The notes beneath the pieces are model-generated. The model did no database searches. It was not told where the DNA came from and saw only the letters and a program-made list of their open reading frames with translations. The translations under genes and the position numbers were made by a program. From contig CACFMO010000002.1 in the NCBI GenBank assembly GCA_902567495.1, positions 1 to 64,000 of the forward strand: DNA of 64,000 bases. Reading direction: 5' to 3'. Positions within the stretch are counted from its first letter, which is position 1. Each line of letters opens with the position of its first letter. Below, in pieces: positions 29,745-39,983 of the stretch. This DNA is from an uncultured Pelagibacteraceae bacterium. GTDB lineage: Bacteria; Pseudomonadota; Alphaproteobacteria; Pelagibacterales; Pelagibacteraceae.

Positions 29745-30925
29745 TTTCTTTCAATACACATAGCAACGCCCATACCTCCTCCAATACAAAGCGTAGCCAA
29801 CCCTTTCTTTGAATCTCTTTTTAGCATTTCATGAATAAGTGTCACGAAAATTCTTGTCCCAGAAGCACCAATAGGGTGTCCTAAAGCAATTGCTCCACCA
29901 TTAACATTTACTTTTTCCATTGGCAAAGCTAGCTCCTTAACTACTGCGCAACTTTGTGCAGCAAAGGCTTCGTTCGCTTCTATCAAATCTAAATCTTTTG
30001 ATTGCCATCCAGCAATCTCTAATGCTTTTTTTGATGACGGTATAGGACCTGTTCCCATTACAGAGGGATCAACACCACAAGAGGCCCAAGATTTAATTTC
30101 TGCTAAAGGTTTAATACCTTTTTTTTCAGCTTCTTTTTTAGACATTAAAACTACTGCAGCAGCACCGTCATTTATACCTGAGGCATTTCCTGCAGTAACC
30201 GTACCTTCTTTTTGAAAAGCGGTTTTAAGTCTTTGTAGTGCCTCCATTGAAATCCCATCTCTTGGATGTTCATCCTTTTTAAAAACTGCAGTACCTTTTT
30301 TAAGTTGAATTGTGTAAGGAACAATTTCATCGTCAAACTTATTTTCTTTTTGTGCTTTCAAAGCTTTTGTTTGAGAGTCGAAAGCAAATTTGTCTTGATC
30401 TTTTCTTGTAACTTGAAATTTTTGTGCAACATTTTCTGCTGTTATACCCATATGATATCCATTGAATGCATCCCATAATCCATCTTTTATCATAGAGTCA
30501 ACCAAACTAGTGTCCCCAAGTTTTTTTCCGTTTCTTAAATGAACTACGTGAGGCGATTGAGACATACTTTCTTGACCTCCCGCTAAAACAATATTTGAAC
30601 TTCCTGAAAGAATTGAATGATATCCTGATGCAATAGATCTTAGACCTGAACCACAAACTTGATTAACAACATATGATGGTGTTTCTTTTGGAATACCTGC
30701 ATCCATTGCGGCTTGTCTTGCAGGGTTTTGTCCTGCACCACCTGTTAAAACTTGGCCCATTATAATTTCGTTTATATCTGAAGCTTTAATATTTGATTTC
30801 TTAATGGCACTTGAAATAGCTGTCGAACCTAGTTTATGAGCAGAAACATTTTTTAAAGACCCACCTAAATCTCCAATTGCTGTTCTTACAGCAGATGTTA
30901 TGACAACTCCATTTTCTTTAGACAT
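29741..30925 (-). CDS. acetyl-CoA acetyltransferase (thiolase)
   Basis: NQVCGSGLRS, NVNGGAIALGHPIGASGTRI, CIGGGMGVA. Confidence 0.95.
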   Translation of the reverse strand: MSKENGVVITSAVRTAIGDLGGSLKNVSAHKLGSTAISSAIKKSNIKASDINEIIMGQVLTGGAGQNPARQAAMDAGIPKETPSYVVNQVCGSGLRSIASGYHSILSGSSNIVLAGGQESMSQSPHVVHLRNGKKLGDTSLVDSMIKDGLWDAFNGYHMGITAENVAQKFQVTRKDQDKFAFDSQTKALKAQKENKFDDEIVPYTIQLKKGTAVFKKDEHPRDGISMEALQRLKTAFQKEGTVTAGNASGINDGAAAVVLMSKKEAEKKGIKPLAEIKSWASCGVDPSVMGTGPIPSSKKALEIAGWQSKDLDLIEANEAFAAQSCAVVKELALPMEKVNVNGGAIALGHPIGASGTRIFVTLIHEMLKRDSKKGLATLCIGGGMGVAMCIERK

Positions 30926-31015
30926 AGTTTTCTACAATTATATTCTTATTCAAAGAATAGCAATAAGCATAAAATCGCTTTATTATAGCTGTTTTCTTTG
31001 ATATTTTTACTACGT

Positions 31016-31093
31016 GGTCCCATAGCTCAATTGGATTAGAGCGTCTCGCTACGGACGAGAAGGTTGAGGGTTCAAGTCCTTCTGGGACCTCCA
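31016..31093 (+). tRNA. tRNA-Arg (anticodon ACG), CCA encoded
   Basis: GGTCCCA/TGGGACC acceptor; anticodon arm TCTCG-CTACGGA-CGAGA; GGTTCAAGTCC. Confidence 0.96.
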
Positions 31094-31110
31094 AAATAAG
31101 GAGACTTTTT

Positions 31111-31188
31111 ATGTCACTGCAAAATTCAGTATTCGTTTTTTTTATTCTAGTTTTAGCTGTTCTATTTGTAATATCCTTGATTTTATAA
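31111..31188 (+). CDS. 25-aa hydrophobic micro-protein
   Basis: MSLQNSVFVFFILVLAVLFVISLIL; SD AAGGAG 7-8 nt upstream; directly after tRNA-Arg. Confidence 0.55.
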   Translation: MSLQNSVFVFFILVLAVLFVISLIL

Positions 31189-31947
31189 ATAAACAGTAGC
31201 TAGAATAATTGATCCAAGTATTAATCTATATCCAACAATGATATTAAAGCTAAAATTTTTTAAGTAGATTAATAAGTATTTGATTGTTAGATAAGAGAAA
31301 ATGAAAGATAAACCTATTGTCATAATTGAGTTGATATTTACAACCAAGTCTCCTCCATTAAACATCTTATAAAGACCGTATATCGAGCTACCTGCAAGCG
31401 CTGGAATTGAAAGTAAAAATGAAATCTTGGCAGCATCTTCTCTGTTAAATTTTAAAAATCTAGCTCCAGTCATTATTATTCCAGATCTACTTACACCAGG
31501 TATAAGAGCTAATACTTGAAAAAATCCAATTAAAATGGCCTTTTTAAAGGTAAATTTATCTTTAATGCTATTTTCAAGGCTTAATTTATCTGAAATAAAA
31601 AGTACAATACCAAAAATTATAGTCATCCAACCTATAAGCTCTAAAGACCTAAATGTATCAATCAAGTTATACTTTAAAATTAAAAATCCAAATCCAAACA
31701 ATGGAATTGATGCCAAAATTATTTTATAAAATAATTTTCTATTCTTTCCAAAATTAGAAATATCCTCTTTAAAGAAAAATATTACCGCAAGTAAAGAACC
31801 CATGTGAGCATAAACATTTATTAATAATTCATTTTGAATACCAAAATATTTTGATATTAAATTTAGGTGAGCCGAAGAGCTAACTGGAAGAAATTCAGTA
31901 ATACCCTGTGTTATAGATAGGATTAAAATTTGAATAAAGTTTTCCAT
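31183..31947 (-). CDS. uppP: undecaprenyl-diphosphatase
   Basis: GITEFLPVSSSAHL, PGVSRSG. Confidence 0.95.
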   Translation of the reverse strand: MENFIQILILSITQGITEFLPVSSSAHLNLISKYFGIQNELLINVYAHMGSLLAVIFFFKEDISNFGKNRKLFYKIILASIPLFGFGFLILKYNLIDTFRSLELIGWMTIIFGIVLFISDKLSLENSIKDKFTFKKAILIGFFQVLALIPGVSRSGIIMTGARFLKFNREDAAKISFLLSIPALAGSSIYGLYKMFNGGDLVVNINSIMTIGLSFIFSYLTIKYLLIYLKNFSFNIIVGYRLILGSIILATVYL

Positions 31948-32116
31948 TTATTGTGTATTTCCTTATATTTAATTCAACTAGAGAGTTCATTAAAATTACG
32001 CATAGCTGATATGCATATATAAAAAACATGTAAAATAAGGGTTTTTTGAATTAAAGGTCAATATAGCTTACCTAAATAGTCTTTAATTTCTTAAATTTTT
32101 ATTCTAAAAAACCATC

Positions 32117-33556
32117 ATGTCAGAAAAAATGTTAAAGTTTGTAAAAATAGGTCAGCAATCACCACCTAAAAGATCTGCTGATAACAGGAAGAATGACTTT
32201 AAAGAGGTCTACGATGAATTTATTAGTAACAAAGCCAAAGAGCAATCAAGTAGATGCTCGCAATGTGGTGTTCCATTCTGCCAGGTTCATTGTCCTCTTC
32301 AAAACAATATACCAGATTGGTTAAAGCTTACAGCAGAGGGAAGATTAGAAGACGCTTATGAACTGTCTCAAAGCACAAATAACATGCCCGAGGTTTGTGG
32401 AAGAATTTGCCCTCAAGATAGATTATGCGAGGGAAATTGCGTAATCGAACAGTCTGGACATGGAACAGTAACAATAGGATCGGTTGAAAAATACATTACA
32501 GAAACAGCTTGGGAAAAAGGATGGGTCAAACCAATTAAATTAAAAAAAGAGAAAAATCAATCAATAGGAATTATCGGAGCTGGTCCAGCAGGATTAGCAT
32601 GTGCTGAACAGCTTAGAAAATCTGGCTTCAAAATCACAATCTACGATCGATATGACAGACCTGGCGGATTATTAATATACGGAATTCCAAACTTTAAACT
32701 TGAAAAATTTGTAGTTGAACGAAGAACAAAACTTTTAAAAGACTCAGGCATTAAATTTAAACATAACTTCGAAGTTGGAAGAGACGCAACTTTAGAAGAA
32801 TTAAAATCAAAACACGATGCAGTACTAATTGCTACCGGTGTATATAAAGCAAGGGATGTTGATATAGAGGGAAAAAATCTGAAAAATATTTTTCCAGCGA
32901 TGGATTTTCTTACCGCTTCAAATCGAAAAGGTTTAGGAGATAAAGTTAAATTATTTGATGATGGTACTTTAAATGCAGAAAATAAAAATATTGTTGTTAT
33001 AGGTGGTGGTGATACTGCAATGGATTGTGTGCGAACCGCTATAAGACAAAAAGCAAAATCAGTAAAATGTTTATATAGAAGAGACAGGGAGAATATGCCT
33101 GGTTCAGCAAGAGAAGTAAGCAATGCCATTGAAGAAGGAATTGATTTTCTTTGGCTATCTAACCCAAACAGATTTATTGGTACAGATAATGTGGAAGCTG
33201 TTGAAGTAACAAAAATGGAATTAGGTGAAGCAGATTCCTCAGGTAGAAGAAAACCTATTCCAATTAAAAATTCTGAATATAAAGTTGATGCTGACATTGT
33301 AATTAAAGCACTTGGTTTCGATCCCGAAGATGTACCTAAGCTTTTTGACTCCGAAGATTTATCTGTTTCTAAATGGGGAACTATAAAAATCGACCTTAAA
33401 ACTATGCAGACCAATTTACCAGGAGTCTTTGCAGCTGGAGATATAGTAAGAGGGGCTTCGCTAGTCGTTTGGGCAATTAGAGATGGCAGAGATGCAGCTA
33501 CAGAAATTGAAAAATATCTAAATTCACAAGTAGCAAAAAAAACGGAAGCAGCATGA
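32117..33556 (+). CDS. gltD: glutamate synthase small subunit
   Basis: RCSQCGVPFCQVHCPLQNNIPDW, GAGPAGLACAEQLR, GGGDTAMDCVRTA. Confidence 0.95.
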   Translation: MSEKMLKFVKIGQQSPPKRSADNRKNDFKEVYDEFISNKAKEQSSRCSQCGVPFCQVHCPLQNNIPDWLKLTAEGRLEDAYELSQSTNNMPEVCGRICPQDRLCEGNCVIEQSGHGTVTIGSVEKYITETAWEKGWVKPIKLKKEKNQSIGIIGAGPAGLACAEQLRKSGFKITIYDRYDRPGGLLIYGIPNFKLEKFVVERRTKLLKDSGIKFKHNFEVGRDATLEELKSKHDAVLIATGVYKARDVDIEGKNLKNIFPAMDFLTASNRKGLGDKVKLFDDGTLNAENKNIVVIGGGDTAMDCVRTAIRQKAKSVKCLYRRDRENMPGSAREVSNAIEEGIDFLWLSNPNRFIGTDNVEAVEVTKMELGEADSSGRRKPIPIKNSEYKVDADIVIKALGFDPEDVPKLFDSEDLSVSKWGTIKIDLKTMQTNLPGVFAAGDIVRGASLVVWAIRDGRDAATEIEKYLNSQVAKKTEAA

Positions 33557-36500
33557 AGTTATATAAAAAGAACAAAGAAATATTACAAAAAAACTTTTCT
33601 TATTCTACAAACATGGAGCATGATGCATGCGGAGTTGGTTTAATAGCTTCTCTTGATGGTAAAAAAAGTCGGAAAGTTGTTGAGTATGGTATTGAGGCTT
33701 TGAAAGCAGTATGGCACCGGGGAGCAGTTGATGCCGATGGGAAATCAGGAGATGGTGCCGGTATTAGCTTTGAAATTCCTAATGATTTTTTTCAAGAAAA
33801 AATAGAAGATACAGGTCACAAACATACAGAGGGTGATATTTGTGTTGGAATGATTTTCTTACCAAGAACAGACTATTCATCTCAAGAACGTAGCAAAGCA
33901 TTAGTAGAAAGAAATTTATTAGAAAACGATTTTTATATATATGGCTGGAGACAAGTTCCAGTAAATCCAGATGTTCTAGGAAAAACAGCTGACTCAAACC
34001 GTCCAGAAATTACTCAAATTATTTTTAAGTTCAATAAGAAAAAAGAAAGAAACGAATTAGAAAGATCACTTTATGTAGTTAGAAAAAAAATTCTTAAACA
34101 GACTAGAAATGAGCAAATTAACGATTTTTATATATGTTCCTTGAGTTCAAGATCGATTGTTTATAAAGGCATGTTTTTGGCTGAAGCCCTGTCGGATTTT
34201 TATCCAGATTTAAAGGACAAAAGATTTATTTCTAGATTTTCAATTTTTCACCAAAGATTTTCAACAAATACATTCCCAAGTTGGAAATTAGCTCAACCTT
34301 TCAGATCATTGGCTCACAATGGAGAAATTAATACCTTAAAAGGAAATATAAATTGGATGAAAATCCATGAACAGGATATGTCGAGTGAACTCTTCAAAAA
34401 TGTAGAGGATTTAAAACCTGTTATAACTCCCGGCAATTCAGACTCTGCAGCTTTAGACAATGTTTTTGAATTACTTATTCATTCTGGAAAATCAGTTCCA
34501 CTTATCAAATTAATGATGATGCCAGATGCGTGGTCTAAGAGAAGTAAAATTTTACCAAAAGCGCATCAACAACTCTTTGATGTTTTAAACAGCACCATCG
34601 AACCTTGGGATGGACCAGCTGCAATTTGTGCAACTGATAGTAAATGGGCAATAGCAGCAACAGACAGAAACGGATTAAGACCTTTAAGATATTCTATTAC
34701 GTCGGATAATTTATTATTTGCAGGTTCTGAAACAGGAATGGTTTCTATTCCAGAAGAGAATATCATAGAAAAAGGAAGGCTAGGACCTGGCCAACTAATT
34801 GCTGTTGATCTAAAAGCAGGTAAAATTTTTAAGGATAAAGATATAAAAGACTATTTAGCTAAAGACTTTACAAAGTTTCATAAGCAAGTTGTGCACTTTG
34901 ATAAAAAACTTGGTTCAAAAAATGAGTTACCAAATTTTCAAAATGAGGAACTAAGACAAAGACAATTTATTTCTGGATACAGCATAGAGGATTTAGAGCT
35001 TATCCTTCACCCAATGGCAGAAGAAGCAAAAGAAGCTACTGGTTCAATGGGAGATGATACGCCTGTTGCTGTATTATCAAATCATTATAGACCAATTACG
35101 CATTATTTTAGACAGAACTTTAGCCAAGTTACTAACCCACCAATAGACTCCTTAAGAGAAAATAAAGTTATGAGCCTTAAAACAAGATTTGGAAATTTAG
35201 GTAACATTTTAGACTTTGACAATTTTACAAAAGAAAATATTTACGTTTTAGACAGTCCTATTTTAACAAACTCAGAATTTAAAAAATTTAAAAGCCATTT
35301 TTCTACTAAAATAAAAATTATTGATTGCACATTTGATGTAAGTAAATCTCTAAAAAACAGGTTGGAAGAAATAAGATCAGAAGCTGAAATTTCAGTTAGA
35401 GAGGGTATAAATCATCTTATACTTTCAGATCAAAAAATATCCGAAAAAAAAGCTATTGTACCAATGGTTTTAGCGGTAGGAGCCGTTCATTCAAATTTAG
35501 TCAAACATGGATTAAGAGGTTATTCATCAATAAATGTTCAAACTGCAGAAGCTATGGATACGCATTCATTTGCTGTTTTGCTTGGTGTAGGAGCAACAAC
35601 TATAAATCCTTACCTTGCTATAGATAGTATTTACCAAAGATATACAAAGAAACTATTTGGAAAGTTAGATTTTAATGCTTGTGTAGATAGATTTAAAAAA
35701 TCTATTAATAATGGTTTGTTAAAAATCATGTCAAAAATGGGAATTTCTGTATTAAGCTCCTACAGAGGTGGATGTAATTTTGAAGCTGTAGGCTTAAGTA
35801 GAGCTATTGTTGCAGATTATTTTCCAGGAATGTTCTCTAGAATTTCAGGTATTGGGGTATCGGGTATAGAAAATAAAATAAAAGAACTTCACAAAAAAGC
35901 TTATCAAAAAAATGTTACAGTTCTGCCAATTGGTGGTTTATACAAATATCGAAAATCTGGTGAAGACCATCAATTACAAGGAAGTCTCATACATCTTTTA
36001 CAACATGCCGTGGGGGTTAAATCTTACGAACAATATAAAAAATATTCAGCAGGTATTCATAGTTTAACACCAATAAATTTAAGAGATCTACTAGAATTCA
36101 AGAAGAAAAATAATCCAGTAAATATTGATGAGGTAGAACCGGTCACGGAGATAATGAAAAGATTTGGAAGTGGAAGTATGTCTCATGGCGCGTTATCAGA
36201 AGAAGCACATGAAACTTTAGCAATTGGAATGAACAGAATTAAAGGAGCTTCCTGCAGTGGTGAAGGTGGTGAGGATTCTAGAAGATTTAAAGTGCTTGAA
36301 AACGGCGATTCAGCGAATTCTAAAGTTAAACAAGTCGCTTCCGCAAGATTTGGGGTGACGATAGAATACTTAAATAATTGCAGTGAAATTGAAATTAAAA
36401 TTGCACAAGGTGCTAAACCTGGAGAGGGAGGGCAACTTCCTGGTTTTAAGGTAACAAAAGATATAGCAAGATTAAGACACTCAACAAAAGGTGTAACATT

Positions 36501-38049
36501 AATTTCTCCTCCACCTCATCACGACATTTATTCTATAGAAGATCTAGCTCAACTTATTTATGACTTAAAACAAATTAATCCTAAAGCTAGGGTTGGTGTC
36601 AAACTTGTTGCATCAACTGGAATAGGAACTATCGCAGCAGGAGTTGCAAAAGCAAAAGCTGATGTGATTTTAATATCGGGTCATTCAGGTGGAACAGGAG
36701 CAAGCCCACAAACGAGTGTAAAGTATGCTGGCATACCTTGGGAAATGGGTTTAACAGAAGCAAATCAAATTTTAACTTTAAATAAATTAAGACAGCAAGT
36801 TACCCTTCGTACTGACGGAGGATTAAAAACAGGAAGGGACGTTGTAATGGCAGCCATGATGGGTGCTGAAGAGTTTGGAATGGGAACATCTTCATTAATA
36901 GCTATGGGTTGTATAATGGTAAGACAGTGTCATTCAAATACTTGCCCAGTTGGTGTTTGTACTCAAGATGATGAACTTAGAAAAAAATTTACAGGAACAC
37001 CTGAAAAGGTTGTTAACTTTTTTAATTTTGTTGCTATGGAAGTTAGAGAAATTCTTGCTTCGCTTGGATTTAAAAATTTAAAAGATATAATTGGTAGAAC
37101 AGACCTTCTTGCCCAGGTAAGTAGAGGTTCTCCAAACTTAGATGATCTAGATTTAAATCCACTGTTAGTTCAAACAGATCCAGGAAATTATAACAGGTTC
37201 TCAGATAATAAATTGATAAACAAAGTTCCTGATAATAATATTGATGAAAATGTTTGGTCAAAAATAAAAGATAAAATTAACAATAAAGAAAAAATTTCAT
37301 ATGAAGGAAATATAAAAAATACGGATAGAGCAGTAGGAACAAAGCTTTCACACTATATTTTTAATAAATTTAAAAACAAACTTAATAGCGATTTAGTTCA
37401 AATAAATCTAAATGGTTCTGCAGGTCAGTCATTAGGAGCTTTTTTATCAAAATCTATTTCATTAAAAATATATGGAGATGCAAATGACTATGTTGCTAAA
37501 GGATTGTCTGGCGGTAAAATTGTTGTTGTTCCATCTAAAATTAATAGGTTAAAGACAAAAGAAAATACCATTATAGGAAATACAGTTTTATACGGAGCTA
37601 CATCGGGCAAGTTATTTGCAGCTGGTAAAGCAGGAGAAAGGTTTGCTGTTCGTAATTCCGGAGGAACTGCAATAGTTGAAGGATGCGACTCGAATGGATG
37701 TGAATATATGACTGGTGGAAATATAGTAATACTTGGAAGCATCGGAGATAATTTTGGAGCAGGTATGACTGGAGGAATGGCCTTTATATACGATCCAGAA
37801 AATACTTTTGAGAACTTTGTAAATCCTGCTTCAGTAACTTGGCAAAAACCAGAGACTAAATATTGGAAAGAAAAATTAAAGTCTCTAATTCAAGATCACC
37901 TAAAAGAGACCGAGTCTGTTATTGCTAAGGAAATTCTAAATGATTTCGAAAAAGAAATAAATAATTTTAAACAAGTTTGTCCTGTAGAAATGTTAGATAA
38001 ACTTGAGAATCCAATCACATTAAAGGATAGTATTTCTAAAGCGGTCTAA
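33553..38049 (+). CDS. gltB: glutamate synthase large subunit
   Basis: DACGVGLIA N-terminal amidotransferase; GEGGEDSRR; CHSNTCPVGVCTQ; overlaps gltD. Confidence 0.96.
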   Translation: MKLYKKNKEILQKNFSYSTNMEHDACGVGLIASLDGKKSRKVVEYGIEALKAVWHRGAVDADGKSGDGAGISFEIPNDFFQEKIEDTGHKHTEGDICVGMIFLPRTDYSSQERSKALVERNLLENDFYIYGWRQVPVNPDVLGKTADSNRPEITQIIFKFNKKKERNELERSLYVVRKKILKQTRNEQINDFYICSLSSRSIVYKGMFLAEALSDFYPDLKDKRFISRFSIFHQRFSTNTFPSWKLAQPFRSLAHNGEINTLKGNINWMKIHEQDMSSELFKNVEDLKPVITPGNSDSAALDNVFELLIHSGKSVPLIKLMMMPDAWSKRSKILPKAHQQLFDVLNSTIEPWDGPAAICATDSKWAIAATDRNGLRPLRYSITSDNLLFAGSETGMVSIPEENIIEKGRLGPGQLIAVDLKAGKIFKDKDIKDYLAKDFTKFHKQVVHFDKKLGSKNELPNFQNEELRQRQFISGYSIEDLELILHPMAEEAKEATGSMGDDTPVAVLSNHYRPITHYFRQNFSQVTNPPIDSLRENKVMSLKTRFGNLGNILDFDNFTKENIYVLDSPILTNSEFKKFKSHFSTKIKIIDCTFDVSKSLKNRLEEIRSEAEISVREGINHLILSDQKISEKKAIVPMVLAVGAVHSNLVKHGLRGYSSINVQTAEAMDTHSFAVLLGVGATTINPYLAIDSIYQRYTKKLFGKLDFNACVDRFKKSINNGLLKIMSKMGISVLSSYRGGCNFEAVGLSRAIVADYFPGMFSRISGIGVSGIENKIKELHKKAYQKNVTVLPIGGLYKYRKSGEDHQLQGSLIHLLQHAVGVKSYEQYKKYSAGIHSLTPINLRDLLEFKKKNNPVNIDEVEPVTEIMKRFGSGSMSHGALSEEAHETLAIGMNRIKGASCSGEGGEDSRRFKVLENGDSANSKVKQVASARFGVTIEYLNNCSEIEIKIAQGAKPGEGGQLPGFKVTKDIARLRHSTKGVTLISPPPHHDIYSIEDLAQLIYDLKQINPKARVGVKLVASTGIGTIAAGVAKAKADVILISGHSGGTGASPQTSVKYAGIPWEMGLTEANQILTLNKLRQQVTLRTDGGLKTGRDVVMAAMMGAEEFGMGTSSLIAMGCIMVRQCHSNTCPVGVCTQDDELRKKFTGTPEKVVNFFNFVAMEVREILASLGFKNLKDIIGRTDLLAQVSRGSPNLDDLDLNPLLVQTDPGNYNRFSDNKLINKVPDNNIDENVWSKIKDKINNKEKISYEGNIKNTDRAVGTKLSHYIFNKFKNKLNSDLVQINLNGSAGQSLGAFLSKSISLKIYGDANDYVAKGLSGGKIVVVPSKINRLKTKENTIIGNTVLYGATSGKLFAAGKAGERFAVRNSGGTAIVEGCDSNGCEYMTGGNIVILGSIGDNFGAGMTGGMAFIYDPENTFENFVNPASVTWQKPETKYWKEKLKSLIQDHLKETESVIAKEILNDFEKEINNFKQVCPVEMLDKLENPITLKDSISKAV

Positions 38050-38775
38050 TTCTTTTAAAATTTTATTTATACTTAGTTTATTTGATAAACTATGATCTCC
38101 ATTTTTAATAACTACCATTCTTTTTTTTGCCTTTGTAAAAATAGATAATACTTTTCTTGAAAAAGAAACAGGTACAGCTTCATCTCTTTGGCCATGAAAC
38201 ATAGTTACAATGATTTTAGAATTTATCTTTTTTGAAAAAACCTTGTTTTTTCTACCGTCTTTAATTATCTGATAGGTAATTGGGTACTCATAATCACCAT
38301 TTTTAATATGACTTATCCCCTTAACTTTAATCTCTTTTTTTACTTTTTTTGGAAATTTTCTCCACATTAACCTTTCTAAAAATTCTGGAGCCGAGCCAAT
38401 TCCAATAAAACCTTTAATCTGATTTTTAAAATACTTAAATTGATTTAATGCAATCCAAGATCCCATACTTGAACCAATTAAAATAAAATTATTTTTTTTT
38501 ATAAATCTTCTAATCAAAATTTTTGTATCATTAGACCATTGACTTATATTACCTTTAGTAAATTTCCCTGAAGATTTTCCGTGACCTGAGTAATCTAAAG
38601 TTAAAAAACCTAATTTTTTTTTCACTGCATATTTCTTAAAAGCTTTAGGTTTTTCACCTTCAATATTTGACATAAAACCAGGCAAAAAAATTATATACAG
38701 TTTTTTTTTGAAAAAATTGCCCATATATCTCAGTTTTTTTGTTTTTGACAATCTAATGTAGTTGTACTTTTTCAT
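38020..38775 (-). CDS. alpha/beta hydrolase
   Basis: LDYSGHGKSSG, IGSSMGSWIA, HGQRDEAVP. Confidence 0.82.
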   Translation of the reverse strand: MKKYNYIRLSKTKKLRYMGNFFKKKLYIIFLPGFMSNIEGEKPKAFKKYAVKKKLGFLTLDYSGHGKSSGKFTKGNISQWSNDTKILIRRFIKKNNFILIGSSMGSWIALNQFKYFKNQIKGFIGIGSAPEFLERLMWRKFPKKVKKEIKVKGISHIKNGDYEYPITYQIIKDGRKNKVFSKKINSKIIVTMFHGQRDEAVPVSFSRKVLSIFTKAKKRMVVIKNGDHSLSNKLSINKILKELDRFRNTIL

Positions 38776-38819
38776 ATAAAATTTTTCTTATTAATCTGTT
38801 ATTATATATCTTTGATTAT

Positions 38820-39974
38820 ATGTCATCTAAAATAAAAGTTTTACAAGTAATTCCAAGACTTGGTTACGGCGGCGCAGAGACAGGTTGTTATGATCTTGCT
38901 CATTATTTAGCTGAGAAAGATTGTAAATCTTACATAGTTACAAGCGGGGGACCATTACTAAAATTTATTAAAAAAAATAAAGTGAAGGTTATTAGGCTAC
39001 CAGTTCATTCAAAGAACCCTCTGCTAATGATAATTAATGCAATAATTCTATTAGTTGTAATATTTACTTTAAACATTGATATTATTCATGCCCGAAGTAG
39101 AGCACCCGCTTGGTCTTGTTGGTTAGCAAATCTTTTAACAAGGAGAAAATTTGTTACTACTTTTCATGGCACATACAATTTTAAAAGCAAAATTAAAAAA
39201 TTTTACAACTCAATTATGCTTAGATCTGAGCTAACTATTGCTGGATCCAATTTTATCTTTGATCATATACACAGTAATTATAGTAATCTTTTAAGTAAAA
39301 ACAAAAAATTGTTAGTTATATTTAGAGGTATAAATATTGACTATTTTAACAAATCAAATGTCACTGAAGAAAAAGTTGATAGATTTAATTCCGCATTAAA
39401 ATTAGACATTCACACATTCAAAATACTTTTACCTGGACGATTGACCAAGTGGAAAGGTCAAGAAATGTTTTTAGAGGCTTTAAAATTATTGAAAACAAAA
39501 TATTATAAAACAAATTTTAAGGCTGTAATATTGGGTTCACATCAAGGCCGTAAAGTTTTTTTTAAAAAACTCATTTCAATGGTTGATCAATACCAATTGA
39601 AAGATAATGTAGTTTTTTTAAGCCTTTGTGAAGAAATGCCAGTTGCTTACAAAAGCTCAGACGTAATTGTATCTTCATCAATAGAGCCAGAAGCTTTTGG
39701 TAGAGTTGCGGTAGAGGCACAAGCAATGGAAAAACCAATTCTAGCAAGTGACTTAGGTGGATCAAAAGAGACTATAATTAATGGCAAATCAGGATTTTTA
39801 TTTAAAAATGGAGACCCAAATTCTCTTGCACAAAATTTGAACTATATTATTGAAATGGATAAAGACAAGTTGCAATCGATTGGAAATGAGGGTAGGAAAA
39901 ATATATTGATAAAATTTGATGTAGAAAAAATGTGCCAATCAACATTTACAGAGTATAAGAAATTGTTAAAATAA
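38820..39974 (+). CDS. glycosyltransferase family 4
   Basis: RLGYGGAETGCYDLA, EPEAFGRVAVEAQAMEKPILASDLGG. Confidence 0.9.
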   Translation: MSSKIKVLQVIPRLGYGGAETGCYDLAHYLAEKDCKSYIVTSGGPLLKFIKKNKVKVIRLPVHSKNPLLMIINAIILLVVIFTLNIDIIHARSRAPAWSCWLANLLTRRKFVTTFHGTYNFKSKIKKFYNSIMLRSELTIAGSNFIFDHIHSNYSNLLSKNKKLLVIFRGINIDYFNKSNVTEEKVDRFNSALKLDIHTFKILLPGRLTKWKGQEMFLEALKLLKTKYYKTNFKAVILGSHQGRKVFFKKLISMVDQYQLKDNVVFLSLCEEMPVAYKSSDVIVSSSIEPEAFGRVAVEAQAMEKPILASDLGGSKETIINGKSGFLFKNGDPNSLAQNLNYIIEMDKDKLQSIGNEGRKNILIKFDVEKMCQSTFTEYKKLLK

Positions 39975-39983
39975 AAATATTAA

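Noticed and set aside
32641-33414. 257-aa minus-strand ORF inside gltD
   Set aside because: Antisense to a conserved gene; composition typical of a shadow ORF. The same applies to the antisense ORFs in obgE, gltB, argH, lysS, TRAP permease and others
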